64,000 bases of DNA from Pyrus communis. Its lineage: Eukaryota; Streptophyta; Magnoliopsida; Rosales; Rosaceae. This document shows, piece after piece, positions 11,991-25,615 of the stretch. The stretch covers positions 2,549,501-2,613,500 of the forward strand of contig NC_084819.1 in NCBI RefSeq assembly GCF_963583255.1, written 5' to 3'. Both the position numbers and the translations under genes were made by a program. The first letter of the stretch is position 1; each line of letters starts with the position of its first letter. The notes below the pieces were generated by a model. It was not told the origin of the DNA and did no database searches. It saw nothing but the letters and a program-made list of their open reading frames with translations.

Positions 11991-14900
11991 CTCGAAATGT
12001 TGTTGAGTAGTTTCCTCATGTTGGTTAGATGCACTGCAATCAAAATGAGCACACGCAGAGAATGATTAAATCAATGCAGATGACATAAGCAATTATGGTC
12101 GTTAAAATTCATTCGATTCAAAACTAGCTCCCCCAAAAGTAAAACAACTGCAGGAGTCGAAAGAATCTAAAAATCTTGCCCAAAAGTGCAACGGCACAAA
12201 ATAACTGCGGGCATTGAAGGAATCTAGTAAGTGCATTAAAACGAAGACATTGCTTAACCATGGATTTACATGCATTGCCTAGTCATTTGACCATCATCGT
12301 GATAATTTCTATGTTTAAAAACATTGTCCTTGCATATGGAGTTGTTCAATGACAATTGGATAACTAATTTCATATTTGTTGATTTCTTAGCATGAACGAT
12401 CTTGAAAAGGAATTCAATACATTGATGGCTCGGATCATTAGAGCACATTGTAAGTGATTCTTCTCTAAAATGAGGACATCAGACATCCTTATAAGACACC
12501 AATCGTATCTCATACCTGACTTACTTCATAAATTCAAGCACAGTATTTTGTTAGTTGATCAACGACTATCCTCAAGGTTCACAAGTAGGAAGCTTGTGAC
12601 GGCAAATCCCAGACATAATTTTCTGGCATCGTTTGTCATTATGAGGAAGTTTGACTGGAGCTTCTCGCATCTGTGTAATGCCTGCAATTTGACATTAGAC
12701 ACCTTATGAGATCTTGCGGAGAATTTCCAAACGCAGCTCTGATCACATAATCCTTATTACACTCAATTCATAACTCAAAGTAATTGCTGTAAGAGTAACT
12801 AGGCAAAATAAGTTCAAGCTCATACAGAAATTTCATCCTGTAAACTGTTTTTCGAACAATATTGTTTTGTTTCCATGCATAGGATATTTAAATAACACTA
12901 CTACCTTGACATGATTGATTGGAAATCAAATACAACTTCCCCTGAACTCAGTTCCACGTCACCAACCTGCTCACTCAATGAGCAACAACAGCAGTAAGTA
13001 ATAGAGCTACACAAGATCATTCTCGCCACGATGAAGTAGCAAATAACATGGTGAATTATCTGTACCTAGTACATAAGTATTTGAACAACCATACATTTAA
13101 ACAAGTGCAGAGATATGAATAATAAAAATCTGAATTTCTGACCTTCTGATGACTCACCATGAAAATGGCTATGGAGCAGTAAATAAATTCTAGCAGCAGA
13201 GACCTGCTGCATATTCTCATTAAGCAGCATCATCTGAAAGCCTTGGTGCAGAACATCGAAACTATGTTGTATGGATACAATTTAGGAAATGTGAGATGAT
13301 ACTGCAAAACCACAATTTTCTAAAAACTTGTTATGAAGACTACAAGGAATATTACAATCACATAAGATTCTAATGAATAGTTTTGTTTTCATATTAGCTT
13401 CTTTAACATCTTAAAATACCCACTAAGCCCTTTTTCAATCATACCCCCCATTTCTTCTATAGAAATTTTACAAATAACCCCTTCTACTCTTGCTTGTATC
13501 CCTTATGTATCCATCATACATGCCTCACACATATCCATCCCATAACCAAAAATCAAAATTTCCAAGAAATCAACAAGATACAGATTTGGAATATCTGACA
13601 TCCATCAAGGCATCATGGGGAAGTATTGGTATTGGATCCTGCATTCTCAAGATTTTTGGGGTAACCATGCTATGAAATTATATAAGATGACTTACCTCCT
13701 TTGAATAGGTAGGAGATAAAAGTTCTAGTTTTCTTGAATTTCTAGCCGCTTCACAAAGTGAAGTAAAAATGTAGTCACTTCATTAAGCAAGCAACAATCA
13801 TTCACATCCTATGTTGCAGATGCTTGCACACGGACTCTGATAGAAATGCGGTCCACTCCTCAACAGAACCTTCAACCAGGTCACCAGGTCCAGTGAGTCA
13901 TCAGATGGTGCATGAGTAACAAAACATGATGGTCTAGAAAACACATTAATTTCTGTCAGATGTCTTTTCTTGCATATGCCAATGGATATCCTGCGCAAAT
14001 AATTGAGATATATAAGAAGAATAAAAAACAAAAACAAATAATTTACAGTGACAAGCAGAGGCAATTAGATATCAGCAGCACCAACTGTTTCAGATTACAG
14101 CTTCCCATACTTTTGAAGTTTGCACCAAACAAGCATAGATTACCTCTCGATAATAGTTTTAAAAATTGATAAAACAAATAAATAAAGCATATTATCTAAG
14201 TCATTAAATAGAAATTTTGGGAGAAAAAATTGTTGATTTCATCAACAATTCTGTTTTTTTTTTTTAAAGAAAAAAAAAAGCCCAGTTGTAAGAACTAGAA
14301 AGCAGAAGCACTGGCTGCTGCTGTGGTATCAAAAATCTGTGTGATCATTATGTTTCAAAGATCTTTTCAAAATGAATCTAAAATCCTGGACTAACCTCTA
14401 AATGCTACAGAAAGGGTCTTCACAGACCTTAAAAAAAGCACAAAAGACAACTTATAGGTAGATACTGTAAATTTACAGCTTGCGGCAGCTCAATCACATA
14501 CTGCAGCAAAGTAAGATAGCTCATCCACAACAAATCAAAAGGCGCTTATGCGAAATGCTGCCGAGACAGTAAGGCAAAGTTGAGAGATAAGAACAAAACT
14601 GCTGACTGAAAGATTGTTCAAGTAACCACTGATCTTATACAGCATAAAGAAAATTCACTTCACAAGAAATAGAGGGCATCATGATGAGGAACTACCAGAC
14701 GGTGGGTTGACTCCTGAACAGACAAGTCGGCCAAACCATTCAATATAAGATACACAAACAAACAATTCGCTCAAGTAGTTGAATATGAGTTCCAATATTA
14801 TCACATTTTCTTAATTCATTCCTTTGAATAGTCAATAATGGCTTAAAGGTCCACGCACAGATGCAAAATGCATGGCCAGTCATAGCATTTTACATGCTTA

Positions 14901-15202
14901 TACAGAAACAAATAGACTTGTTACTGTGCTTCCTTAATTGTGCATGTGCTCACACAACACAAAATGTCACATTAAATTCAACCCTTCTCAAAATTAAAAC
15001 CATTAACATAGAAGCTGTTCAACGTTTTATCTTATGCAATATTTCTTAAATGCAAATTAGATGTTCTCTGTGCACAATTCTTAGTTTGAGCACTGGATTG
15101 AGGTTTATTTGGTTAGGGTTTGATTGTGGGGCTTAGGGAAGTAAAGGTAAAGGGCTAAGAAATAAAAGCCATAGGAAATTTTTTTTTTTTTTTTTTCATT
15201 TT
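11991..15202. other. Intergenic or downstream transcribed region of the PPR gene, no gene seen
   Basis: AT-rich sequence without a recognisable coding exon. It lies downstream of the minus-strand PPR gene and may hold its 3' untranslated exons or a short last coding exon, which I could not find. A perfect 10-bp inverted repeat with a 3-base loop sits at 14228-14250, followed by T and A runs. Confidence 0.4.
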
Positions 15203-18200
15203 CTAGGGCATTAAATGTATCATATTCCCACCTAAAAGATAGAAGCAAATAAAAGAAAAGAAATGATTAAAAATATACATAAAGAGAAAAAAGACTTCAT
15301 GCAAAAGAAATAGTTGAAAGCTACAGTATGGAAGAAAAGACGAAATAGAGAGACGAACCATGTAGCATATGCTATCTGATAGTTGAAGAGCTTCATCCCA
15401 CTTGTTAGCTTTAATAAGCCCTTTAATAAGATGAAAGAATGTATCCAGCTCTGGAAAACCACCATGCCTCATCATGTCTGCAAACATCTCCAGTGCCTTA
15501 CCGACCTTATTTGCATGTGAAAGACTTTCAATCAATGAAGTGTACATATTCTTGTTCACAGATGTAAACGGTGAAGATGACGAAATCTCTTCAAGCAGCT
15601 CAAGAGCCACTTCCAACCTTCCAGCCTTTACAAAATTATCAATCAGAACTTTGTATATGTGAGTAATTGGCACTGTGTCACATTCACTCATCTCATTTAA
15701 AAGCCCAAGAGAGGTCATGAACTCTCTATTGTAACCTTCAATAACTTTACGGTAGCCTGCCATATGCTTTGGCCAATGTGTTTGTTTCATTTCATCCAAA
15801 AGCTTATGAGCTTCATCCAGTAGTCCAGTTGAACAGCAATGATTTATCAAAACCCCGTAGGTGATAAAATTTGGAGCACAACCCTTAGAGCTCATTTGTT
15901 TAAAAAGCTCAAAACACTTTTCGATATTACCTGCTTTCCCAAAGCCATCTATCATTGCAGTATAAGTCACGACATTTGGATAACACCCTTTTTCTTCCAT
16001 CATCAGCATAAGCTTATAGGCTTCATCTGTTTTTCCAACTTTACACAGGGCATCAATCATCTCTGTGTAGATAACAACATTTGGTGCACAAGAGTTTTCT
16101 AACATTTTGGACAAGACTTTTAAAGCAAGATCCAGTCTTTTATCCTTAAACAACCTATCAATCAAAGAACTGTACGTATACACATTTGGACTGTACCCTT
16201 GCTCTGACATCTTAGCAAACACCTCTTGTGCTTCATATAGCTTCCCATACTTGCAAAATCCATCTATAAGAGCATCATAAATAATATGGTTAGGTTCACA
16301 ACCTTCTTCTGACATAGCATGCAATAAATCACGGGCCTCTTTAACCTTGTGTGCTTTGCATAAACCATCCACCAAAGCCCCATAGGTATAGACATTAGGT
16401 TCTCTAAAACTCTGATCATCACTTCCAAAATACTTATCAACATCAGGGACGTCCACATTACCTCTCATTCTCTCATATATCTGGCAAGCCTTTTCAATTC
16501 TACCAGCTTTACAATGACCATCAATTAAAGCAGTATAAGTAATAACATTAGGACTGCAACCTTCAGTCAACATCATCTCAAAGAGTTGATCAGCATCAGA
16601 CACCTTCTTTGCTTTAAGGTATGCATGTATAAGAGCAGTATATGTCACCACGTTTGGAGCACAACCATTTCGTATCATTTCATTAAACCAGCTCCGAGAT
16701 TGTTCAATAAGGCCAGCTTTACAAAAACTATCAATTAAAATAGTATAGGTATAGACATCAGGAACAATACTGTTCCTTTTCATTTCTTTAAACAACAAAA
16801 ATGCTTGTTCTACCTTGGAGGCATTACACAAAAAGCCAATAACATTAGCATACGTACTAGTGTCAGGAACAAAACCCCTGCTCATCATTTCGCTGATAAC
16901 CTTATAGGCTTTCTCAAATTTTCCGGCACCGCAAAGACACCATGCAAAATTGCTCACATTGACCTTACTTAGAACAACCCCTGCATCAAGCATCTCACCA
17001 TAAGCTTTTTCAGCCAAATCTAACATATCTGGGCTTGGTAATTCCCTGTTTCCACATATACCACCAATCAAGATATTGTAAACCACGTAGCCTGGCTGGC
17101 ATTCACATCTTACCATTTTCTTAAGCAACTTATAAGCATAAGAGTAATCTCCGGACCTGCAATAAGCATGTACAAGAGAACTAAATATCTGAGGGCTTGG
17201 ATAACAACCTTCTGTGATCATCATACTAAGAATTCTCTTGCACCTACCGAGCTGTCTTTTCTTCAAACACCCACAAAGCAAAGTCCTATAGGTCACAACA
17301 TTAGGAATGCAAGAATCACATCGCATTCTGTTCAAAAAATCCATAGCTTCCTCAAAAAGTGAAGCTTCACACAACCCAGATATCATCTTCGTGTAAAGAA
17401 TAGTATTGGGCACAAACTCTTCCTTCTCAACCAATGCAAGAGCTTCCTTCCACCTCCCAGCTTTGCAAAGGGCGTGAACAAATGAACCAAATGTATACTC
17501 ATCCATCTTAAACCCTGAATCCAACATCTCCACATGGACCAAGTGTGCTGTGTCCAACTTATCTGCTTCTAGAAACACTTGAACTAAAGCATTGTAAGTT
17601 GCTTGAGTTGGCTTGTATCCGAAATCCTTGAGCCTCCCCAGCTCTTCCAAAGCTACATTCCACAACCCATTTCGGCAATACTTCCGAATCAAAACATTAA
17701 GCAACTTCCTAAGCACCTCTCTATCATCACCCTTAATTTCTTGCAGAAAATGTTCCGCCACCCTCTTATTACCACACTCCAATAACTCTAAAAACGCGTT
17801 GTACACGGGAGCAGTGTGACTAAACCCAATTTGTCTACCTGCCCATATGAAAAATTTCACACCCAATTCAGGATTTTGTATAAGCTTCAACACCTCCACC
17901 ACCAGAGTTTCATTCAGATTATCCCTAAACTGCCTAAGAAACTTCTGGGTTTTGTCATCAAACTCATCATTATTATTCCTGATAGCATTCGAAATCAAAA
18001 TGGCATTGTTAGAAAACTTAGCTGATTCAAATTTTGGCATCGAAGACCCACCACCAACACTGGTATCCAACACCGAATCGCGCAGAGAGGCGAATTCCTC
18101 TGCCGAAATAGACTCAACTCCAGAACTCTCCAGCTTGAACAAGTCGTTGGGATCGACCAGACCATCGAGATTGTCCTCCGAAGAAGTGCAAAGTAATCTG

Positions 18201-18355
18201 GGGAAGCAAGGTTTTAGACTTTGGTGGGAGGATTTGAATGGAGAAGGGAATGGGTGTGGTGGGTTTGTGGAGAAAAAGGGGTTGGACTTCAGAGGTGACG
18301 AAGATATGGTGGAAATTGATTGCCAGACGAGAGTTTTCAACCGCCTTCTGCTCAT
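15203..18355 (-). CDS. P-class pentatricopeptide repeat protein, probably mitochondrial
   Basis: A single long frame from ATG at 18355. The N terminus (about 60 residues) is rich in Arg, Ser and Pro and poor in acidic residues, as in mitochondrial targeting peptides. From about residue 180 to 990 I count roughly 23 PPR motifs of the 35-residue P type (TYTALIDG..CKAG, EA..L...M...GC.PN), with longer inserted spacers near residues 440 and 650. No E, DYW or MutS-related (SMR) tail is seen. P-class PPRs bind organellar RNA and act in processing, splicing or stability. The last ~50 residues after LSDSICYM are hydrophobic and unlike a PPR, and CATG|GTTCGT at 15359/15358 could be a splice donor, so the true C terminus may lie in a further exon. 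The rest of the gene is uninterrupted. Confidence 0.9.
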   Translation of the reverse strand: MSRRRLKTLVWQSISTISSSPLKSNPFFSTNPPHPFPSPFKSSHQSLKPCFPRLLCTSSEDNLDGLVDPNDLFKLESSGVESISAEEFASLRDSVLDTSVGGGSSMPKFESAKFSNNAILISNAIRNNNDEFDDKTQKFLRQFRDNLNETLVVEVLKLIQNPELGVKFFIWAGRQIGFSHTAPVYNAFLELLECGNKRVAEHFLQEIKGDDREVLRKLLNVLIRKYCRNGLWNVALEELGRLKDFGYKPTQATYNALVQVFLEADKLDTAHLVHVEMLDSGFKMDEYTFGSFVHALCKAGRWKEALALVEKEEFVPNTILYTKMISGLCEASLFEEAMDFLNRMRCDSCIPNVVTYRTLLCGCLKKRQLGRCKRILSMMITEGCYPSPQIFSSLVHAYCRSGDYSYAYKLLKKMVRCECQPGYVVYNILIGGICGNRELPSPDMLDLAEKAYGEMLDAGVVLSKVNVSNFAWCLCGAGKFEKAYKVISEMMSRGFVPDTSTYANVIGFLCNASKVEQAFLLFKEMKRNSIVPDVYTYTILIDSFCKAGLIEQSRSWFNEMIRNGCAPNVVTYTALIHAYLKAKKVSDADQLFEMMLTEGCSPNVITYTALIDGHCKAGRIEKACQIYERMRGNVDVPDVDKYFGSDDQSFREPNVYTYGALVDGLCKAHKVKEARDLLHAMSEEGCEPNHIIYDALIDGFCKYGKLYEAQEVFAKMSEQGYSPNVYTYSSLIDRLFKDKRLDLALKVLSKMLENSCAPNVVIYTEMIDALCKVGKTDEAYKLMLMMEEKGCYPNVVTYTAMIDGFGKAGNIEKCFELFKQMSSKGCAPNFITYGVLINHCCSTGLLDEAHKLLDEMKQTHWPKHMAGYRKVIEGYNREFMTSLGLLNEMSECDTVPITHIYKVLIDNFVKAGRLEVALELLEEISSSSPFTSVNKNMYTSLIESLSHANKVGKALEMFADMMRHGGFPELDTFFHLIKGLIKANKWDEALQLSDSICYMVRLSISSFLPYCSFQLFLLHEVFFLFMYIFNHFFSFICFYLLGGNMIHLMP

Positions 18356-18792
18356 TTTTGAACTGCGAGAGCTTGGAGCGGGTGTTTGTTTTCAGGGTTT
18401 ATGATGGGGTTTTCCTTTCTGGCCGGAAAGAAAGACGATATAACTTACAAGGGCCTGTTTGAAACGTTTTTTAATAGCGTAAAAACCGTTTTTGGCAGCA
18501 AATCATTTAAGTGCTTTTTTTAGAAGCACTTAAATATTTAATGGTTAACAACATTTTGCACCTTAGAGCGTCTCCAACAGTTCTTTAAATGTAACTCTTC
18601 AGGTGTACCATTTCTAAGAAAAACTTCAGAAAAATTACCATATTTTTAGTTTAGGTACCAATTGATAGGTCAATCCAAATCATTTTATACATATCACTAA
18701 ATCTCACTAAATTTTTCAATAATTAGTGGCCGGCCAGCCTTTAGATGACTTTTCTGGCAACCCTCGACTTTTTCGATGATTGGCTGGACAAC
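18356..18792. other. Upstream side of the PPR gene with a MITE-like fragment
   Basis: Promoter side of the PPR gene (minus strand). From about 18449 there is GGGCCTGTTTGAAACG and a run of repeated GCACTTAAAT-type words that resemble the end of a small DNA transposon; no second end or target duplication was found. Confidence 0.35.
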
Positions 18793-19284
18793 CAGAGGCG
18801 GCGTTGAGGGGGAGCGAAATGTGCAATTACACAGGGCCCCCAAATTTGAAGGGCCCCAAAAATTTTTGGTATCTTATATTTATATGTATTAATGTTATAT
18901 ATTAAAAATATACTTTAATTGGCACTTTAAAAACTTATAGTGTACTTTTCATAAGTGTAAATTTTTTTTTCTTTCTAAATATAAAAATTTGGAGTACACA
19001 ATAAGAAAACAGGAGTGCCAATAACACCTTAAAAAACGATTTTCTTTTCAATTTTATTATATAATAATGCTATATATTCAAGTGAAACTTTAAAGTTAGA
19101 GTTTTTGAAGCTTTTTTTTTTCTTTATTTGGTTGCTTAAGGTTGAAATGTTTTTGATTATCTAGTGAAGATTATGTTTGTAACTCTTTTTACTTATTTAA
19201 TGACATTTGTAAACTTACAACTAGTGAGTCCTAAAGGTTGTTTTGATTTAAGTTATTATTTTCTCGTACCAATATATTGTCCTA

Positions 19285-19554
19285 TGTTGTAGGCATAATT
19301 TACTGAACAATTATGGAAGCCATATAGAGAGAAAAGGTGCGGCATAGAGAGAAGAAGAGAGAGATGTGTAATTGTGTGGTGTGTGTTATTCCACCCCATT
19401 ATGCCTTTAGTTATAGTAGTAGGGAAGGTTAATTCCTTACCCTTTAGGATTACAACATTTAATAGGTAATCTACTCCTAATAGGAATATAAGATATATTC
19501 CCATATCTACTAGGATTTACGCAATCACATTCCTAATCTAATAGGACTGCAACA
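19285..19554 (-). repeat. Copia 3' LTR (left)
   Basis: 270-bp LTR beginning TGTTGTAGGC and ending ACTGCAACA on the plus strand. It differs from the right LTR by scattered substitutions and small indels. The adjacent CTCCCCCTTG at 19555-19564 is the minus-strand polypurine tract (CAAGGGGGAG). Confidence 0.93.
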
Positions 19555-20626
19555 CTCCCCCTTGAGTGTGTAAATACTCAAGTAAATGGCGCATCAAGTA
19601 TTCAGCGATGAAGTAAGTACAGTTGATGAAGTCGTCGGCACGATGAGCAAATACGAGTCTCAAATCAACGGAAGAATGCATAAAAAAATAAAACTCACAA
19701 AACCTCGTTATGGTAAAACCCAAAGTGGGAGAAAACCCATAGACTAAGGAGAAAAATGAGAAGTTGCATTAAGTCAAAACTATACATCTTTTGGACGCAA
19801 GTAGAAGAGCTCACAAGGGTATGATAAGCCCAATATAGGTGTCTCGTTAAAACCTAGTTAGGTAGCAAAAAATCCAATGGGAAAAATGCTCCTAATCGTA
19901 GGGAAAAAGAGTACATTAAGATCAAGTGAGTATACTTTTGGATACTCCCCCTAAGTTTGACATAACTTCCACATGAGAACTACAAGCATTGCATATGATA
20001 GTTAGGTATACCAATTCCTCAGACAAGTTTCTGGAAGGTTGATTTCGGCAGTGACGTCGTGTAGAGGTCGGCAAGGTTGTCTGAGATTGGCTTGCATGAC
20101 TTCAATCTCCTGATGCTTTGCTGATGTAGATATGGACGCAATATGTCTTGGTGTTAACTTCGTTGATGTATCATGGCTTGATCAGGTTGATACATGTGGC
20201 ATAGTCTTCATGGATCGTTGTTGGGACTCAATGATGGATGAAAAATAGCAAGTACTTCGAATATGCTCAACAAGAACTTATAACTATGTCTCACTTGTGG
20301 TGTAGTAAAGTAAGGTAAGTCTTGGAATGATTCGAAGATTTCGCAACTAAGGACATATTGTGGACCTTCAAGATATTGAGATATCCCTAACGGTAAAGAC
20401 ATAACCATTCGAGGATTTTGCCTTGTGCAGGTTTGATAAGTAACCTACGTCAGCATAACAACAAGGCAAGCATCATTTCAAGGATCAGGGGGTTGGATCC
20501 GCTCGAGATGTGTTGGGATTTGCCTTCATAGTACCTTCAGGGTGTGTCTTTAATACCAATTCAATGGTTACGTGTAGGCGCGGCCAAGATCAATAGCGAA
20601 TGAGATGTCTTATCTAATACAATGAG

Positions 20627-20986
20627 CTAAGTACAACAAAGCGCAAAGTTGAACTTTAGATATGGAATTTCGGATTCCATAGCCCTTTCAAGGGTCTCGT
20701 TTGCATATAACGTATGGACGATCAAATGTATACTCAAAGGTGGCACCTTTAGGGTGTAGTTCAACTGGTAGACCAAAATACCGTCAGAACAATGCTTCAA
20801 CTTCAGGTCAAGGCATAGACGAGTTTTCCCAAGATATTTCATCTCAAATTCCATCTTTAGGTGCAAGGTAGTTTTCTCAAGCTCTTCTGATGTCTTAGTG
20901 AGAATCGTGTCAACGACATAAACTGTAACTCTAGCAATTCGAAATAAGACTTCATAGTTTAACACGCAAGAGCATAATTCATCCAT
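20627..20986 (-). pseudogene. Copia reverse transcriptase remnant
   Basis: A 119-residue open stretch on the minus strand. It contains YLGKTRLCLDLKLKH and DGILVYQLNYT, typical of Copia reverse transcriptase just after the active site. The expected Y-V-D-D active-site motif reads Y-V-V-D, and the frame is cut at both ends, so it is inactive. Confidence 0.8.
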
Positions 20987-23900
20987 GGCTGATCAAATAA
21001 TCACTTAGATGGTTATACCACTTCCGTCAGATTGTAAGTGAATGCCTCAAACAAGTTAAGAAGATGTTATGTGGTTTGGAACTATTTGAACTAGTCCATG
21101 TAATTCTTTGGGAACTTACATGTAAATCTTCGTATCTATATCCCCATGGAGAAAACACTAACCACATTTCATAATGTTGCTATCAATCACATGACGTTTG
21201 AGAGAAACCTTGCACCGTAAGGCGTGCATTATATCGCACTATTTCATTCATCTCATAACGCTTCTTTTCCCACTTGTAACACAATAGGGTTACCTTGGGC
21301 AGTGTAGGAACGACAGGTCCAATATACACTTTGTAAGGAATTTGACCTGGATTGTAATTTCCATTGTCTAATTAGTTCTAAGTTGTCACTTAATCAACGA
21401 AACACAGTTCGATATCGTCGCTTTTATTTATGTTGATAGCTACCATATAAGTGAAAACATCATCAATGGTAATCTCATTTCAATTCCATTTAGCTCATCC
21501 AAACTAGTATACTAGACTAAGAACTTCAAGTCTCACGAGTAATCTGAATTAATCTCATGAGATGGAAATGATTTAAGACAACGATCGAGTTTAGATTCAT
21601 TGTTGTGTCCTGTCTTCCTCTTCCAGGGAAGTGAATCTTATGAACCGAATGATCTGTCATGCTCTAGGAAAAGACAGATTGATTGGCTATTCGCCGGTAT
21701 ATCGGACCGTCCAACATGGGCGTCCAAACCGTCCAACAAGGACGCCACATCCTCCAAGGATGTTGACTCGATGTCCATTACGTACGTCTATCCTTGCGGA
21801 ATGTTTGCAGCTAGTATATGATCACGTCACTTTAGCTTGATCAGAGGAATGCATATGGAGCAACATTATGAAAGCTAGAATTTATCGCACTTGCTTATCA
21901 CACGTGTGAGGTATGGGGACCGAGATGAGACATAGTGGGCAACTTCCATGCAACTTCGCGTCGTTCGAGAGGAACGTTGACATTCTTATCTCCTCCTAAC
22001 GGCGGGAAGATTATCTCATTAAAGTGACAACCCGTAAATGAGAGGTAAAAAGATCACGTGCAAGGGCTCGAAGAGAGCTAGTGTGAAGGAGAATCATAAT
22101 CGACAAAGATTCACATCCTTCTTTGATGACGCATAGTGGTACGTTGCAGTGGCGCAACTTGGCACATGAAATGCTCACCCAAATGCGTAAATACGAAAAT
22201 CGTCAGGTTCGTACCCAGTAACTAACTGTAACGTCATATTGATTGGGTGGCAATGGGCCTTAAGGCAGACCAACATAACTGCATACAAGATTGCATAGCC
22301 CTAGGTAAAGACCAAAAACTTGGTACGTTTACCAAAATTCGGGTGATCATTTAAATTGCGCTTTATGATCGCTAGGCGAGGCTATTTGGGGTGAACATGA
22401 GAATTTGATGTTCAATTATAAACCCAAAATACATGCAATACTTTGTTGAAAACCGTCGATATAAACTCTCCGGCATTATCTAGTCTCCCGGACTTTAAGG
22501 TATAAGTAGGGTGGTGAGCCATTAATCGCCCATGAGGTTTAGTAGTAATGTGTGTGGACAAACATGTGACCAGTTTGTCGTTTCATCAACCAAAATCATA
22601 AGTATTTATATGATCCGCATTTTGGTTGGATTAGTTCACATATATTCCCTTGAATCCACTATGAAAAAGGGAGTCGTTTCGTATCTTTGCTAGGGATGAT
22701 TTAGAAATCAAATTTCTCAAAACGAGCGAGTTTTGGCAAGTGTGCTTGTAGGCACAAGATCTTTACTTCGGGTAAGGAGATGCATTGTAGCATTATTGTT
22801 CGACCTAAGTGTCCCAAATGGTCGTGCCAAAGCAAGTAAACTGCTCGAATCACCCGGCTTCTGGCCGGCCACATGTGGCGTGTTTCCAGTTAGGAGACAA
22901 CCCATTGGCCCCAAATCAAAGTTGCATGCTCATTTTTTGAGGTGGTGCAATAATATTCCACTCTATTTTCTTCGGTGGTTTCATTTATAATCATTGTCAT
23001 CTCGAATATCCTTAAAAACTCAACGACAGGGAGAATTTAAGGTCCCTTAAATGGTGATTCAGTACGATTCATACAATGAGGAGCGTGCCAATGCTCTTAA
23101 TCAAGTTGGACAGACCTGAAGTGGTTGTTAGAGATGTGATTTAGGTATAAAGTTAGTGTGTGTAGTATCGCATTCATCCAAACAACTAATTCTCCCACAT
23201 TCCTACCTGATCACGTGTTTAGTTGAATTGGTCACATGTATTAAGAAACATGATTCAATTAACTCATATTCGAGGATAATATCAATAAGATTATCCATAA
23301 CTAAAACATACACCAAACTTGAATCCAAGAACATGGAAAAATGTTCACAAAGTAAATGGTTTACTAAAAGGATTCAGTTAACAATGCCATCCAAGTCAAA
23401 TTTATGCTTTTCCAACGATGTTTGGTGGAGCAAAATTAGTCTCACATATTGACTATGAGAATGGTACTCCTCAACAACATTGGTAGGGGCACGAACATGT
23501 GCATAACCAATGATCTATTCCATCAAGATGGAAGTACATTCTGCAGGGTTAAGGTTTAGGAATATTATCCATTATTCTTGAAGTTTTAGGTCTTAGAATG
23601 ATCACACTTCAGGCATGATGCCACACCTTGGCAGACCCTGATTCTACCATATGTTTGTGGTAGTAATTAGATCCGAGAATTTGGTAAACTTCCGCATTCT
23701 ACACTACTGCTTCAAAGGCGAGTTAGAAACATAGAAGGACGAGAAAAGTATTTTCTAGTCAAAATTCAATTGGACTTATAAACTTCATAATTGTATTCAT
23801 TCATGGACATAATCATGGTGTGCTGCAGGCAATGTCTTTCATGATTAAACGGTCTGTATGAGCAAGCCAAAGAGCCATGGAATCCTCGATCGGGAGGTAT

Positions 23901-25601
23901 TCCCGTTTGTAATGCTTCGGGCATAAGTCTTCGAATGAAGATCATGGCAGAGGCTTATTCAGCTATTTCATGCCATTGTTGGCTACAATGGTTTCTCAGC
24001 TTCTTAATAGTCGAGTGGAGAGTCACGTTTTGTCCCCCACATAAAGTGGTTTCTATTAGAAACGTCCAAATCAGGAAAAAACGAACTTGTGACGGTTCGA
24101 CAATCCACCGAATTGGAGGGAACAAGATTGTGATTGGTGCTTTGGGAATGAATCATCCATAATCATCAAAGTTAGAACATTCGAGTTCTAAGACACGGTT
24201 TACATAAAAAAAGGTCGAGTTTTCATGGGTGTATTGTTTTATGAAAACTTCGGGGGTTTCAAAGGCACTAAATTTGAAACTATAGGTTCAATTTAGTTTA
24301 TGAACATTTAGTTCATAAAAGAGAGGTTCCTGCAAAAACACATAATGCAATATGCTGATTTAAGTGTAGTGGATTTGAGTTTCTTCGGGAACTCAAGTGT
24401 GAGAGCTTTGTTACTATGAAAGTATGCCAACGGATCAAAGTATAAAAATAAATTATTGAATCGTTAATGTCCAAAAGTGATCTTCAAGTCAATAATTTTG
24501 GATTCATTATCAAATTAATGGACTGCATGTCACTTTTAATTAATTCAATAAATCGGGCCATACGGGGTCGATTGTAAAAGCTAAATAATATTAAAATAAT
24601 ATTATCAAGTCGAAAAATACCATAGCCCATAAAAGGGTTGGGTGCCGTGAGCAAAGGAAGTGCTCGGAGGTGGGCTGTAGGCCATAGATCCAAGCAATAA
24701 GGCCAACCATGAAGGCTGGCGCGTTAGGCTAAGGGGGGTGGCAATGGTTCAAGGCCCAGCAGGGTAGCTGGCCTGTTGGTTTGGCATGGGGAGCCCAGCC
24801 TTATGGGCTGGCTGCAAAAAAAAAACTGCAAGCCGAGGCTAATTCAAAGCCCAACAAGCATGACAGCTTGCTGGCGTGGGCCGAGACAAGGGATCAGGGC
24901 TGCAGGCCCGTGCCTGGGAACAAGCCCAGCATGCTTCTAGCATGTGGGTTTGGGCTCGGGTGGACCAGGGATGTTAGGGCCGTGTGATATGTAGGCCAAG
25001 CCGAGGCTTGGTTGTTGTTCGATACGGAGCAGCAGGCCCAAAAAGGACTACACAAGTGGTCCAAAGGCATCAAGGTGATGCCATCCCACGGTATTGCTGT
25101 GGTGATGCCAAAAAATACCTAATTTTTTTTTTCGAACCTCGGGTTTAAGAAACCCTAAATATGCTTCTAATTTATTTTGTATACATTGACTCACATATTC
25201 CATATAACAATTTAATTGTGCGATGCATGAAACAGATATATATATTGACAAATATATAAACACATACAATATATATATCGTAAGGAAAATATAAACATAG
25301 AGGGGTTCATGCATCATGGGGAATGTTTTCATGCTTCATAGTCGTTTCAAATATCTTACTTTATTTTAAGCGTACCTGATTGGCAGAAAACAACAAAAGC
25401 CTTTGAATTTGTAGAAGTTCCTTCTCGGAAAACCAGAATTGCATCTCCAATGCGCTATATCACGTTCTACACAGAAAAATTAAATTGAATCAATAGCATG
25501 TAGATCAATTTAATAAAATAATAAATTAATCATAAAAAGAATGATTAAAATGTAATACTCCCCTAATTGAAGATCAAACTCTCTTTAGCGCAGCGTCAAG
25601 A

Positions 25602-25615
25602 GCGTGCTGATAACG
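25602..25615 (-). other. Copia primer-binding site
   Basis: Directly inside the right LTR the minus strand reads CGTTATCAGCACGC, a form common at the primer-binding site of plant Copia elements. It fixes the element's orientation. Confidence 0.7.

Noticed and set aside
14228..14250. Perfect 10-bp hairpin with 3-base loop
   Set aside because: Too short for a microRNA precursor and followed by simple T and A runs; no function can be argued.
17847..18404. Plus-strand open frame of 185 codons opposite the PPR gene
   Set aside because: It lies entirely across the N-terminal coding part of the PPR gene and has no family features; it is an antisense shadow.
24781..24987. GC-rich plus-strand frame inside the Copia element
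   Set aside because: It lies in the untranslated leader near the 5' LTR and on the strand opposite to the element.
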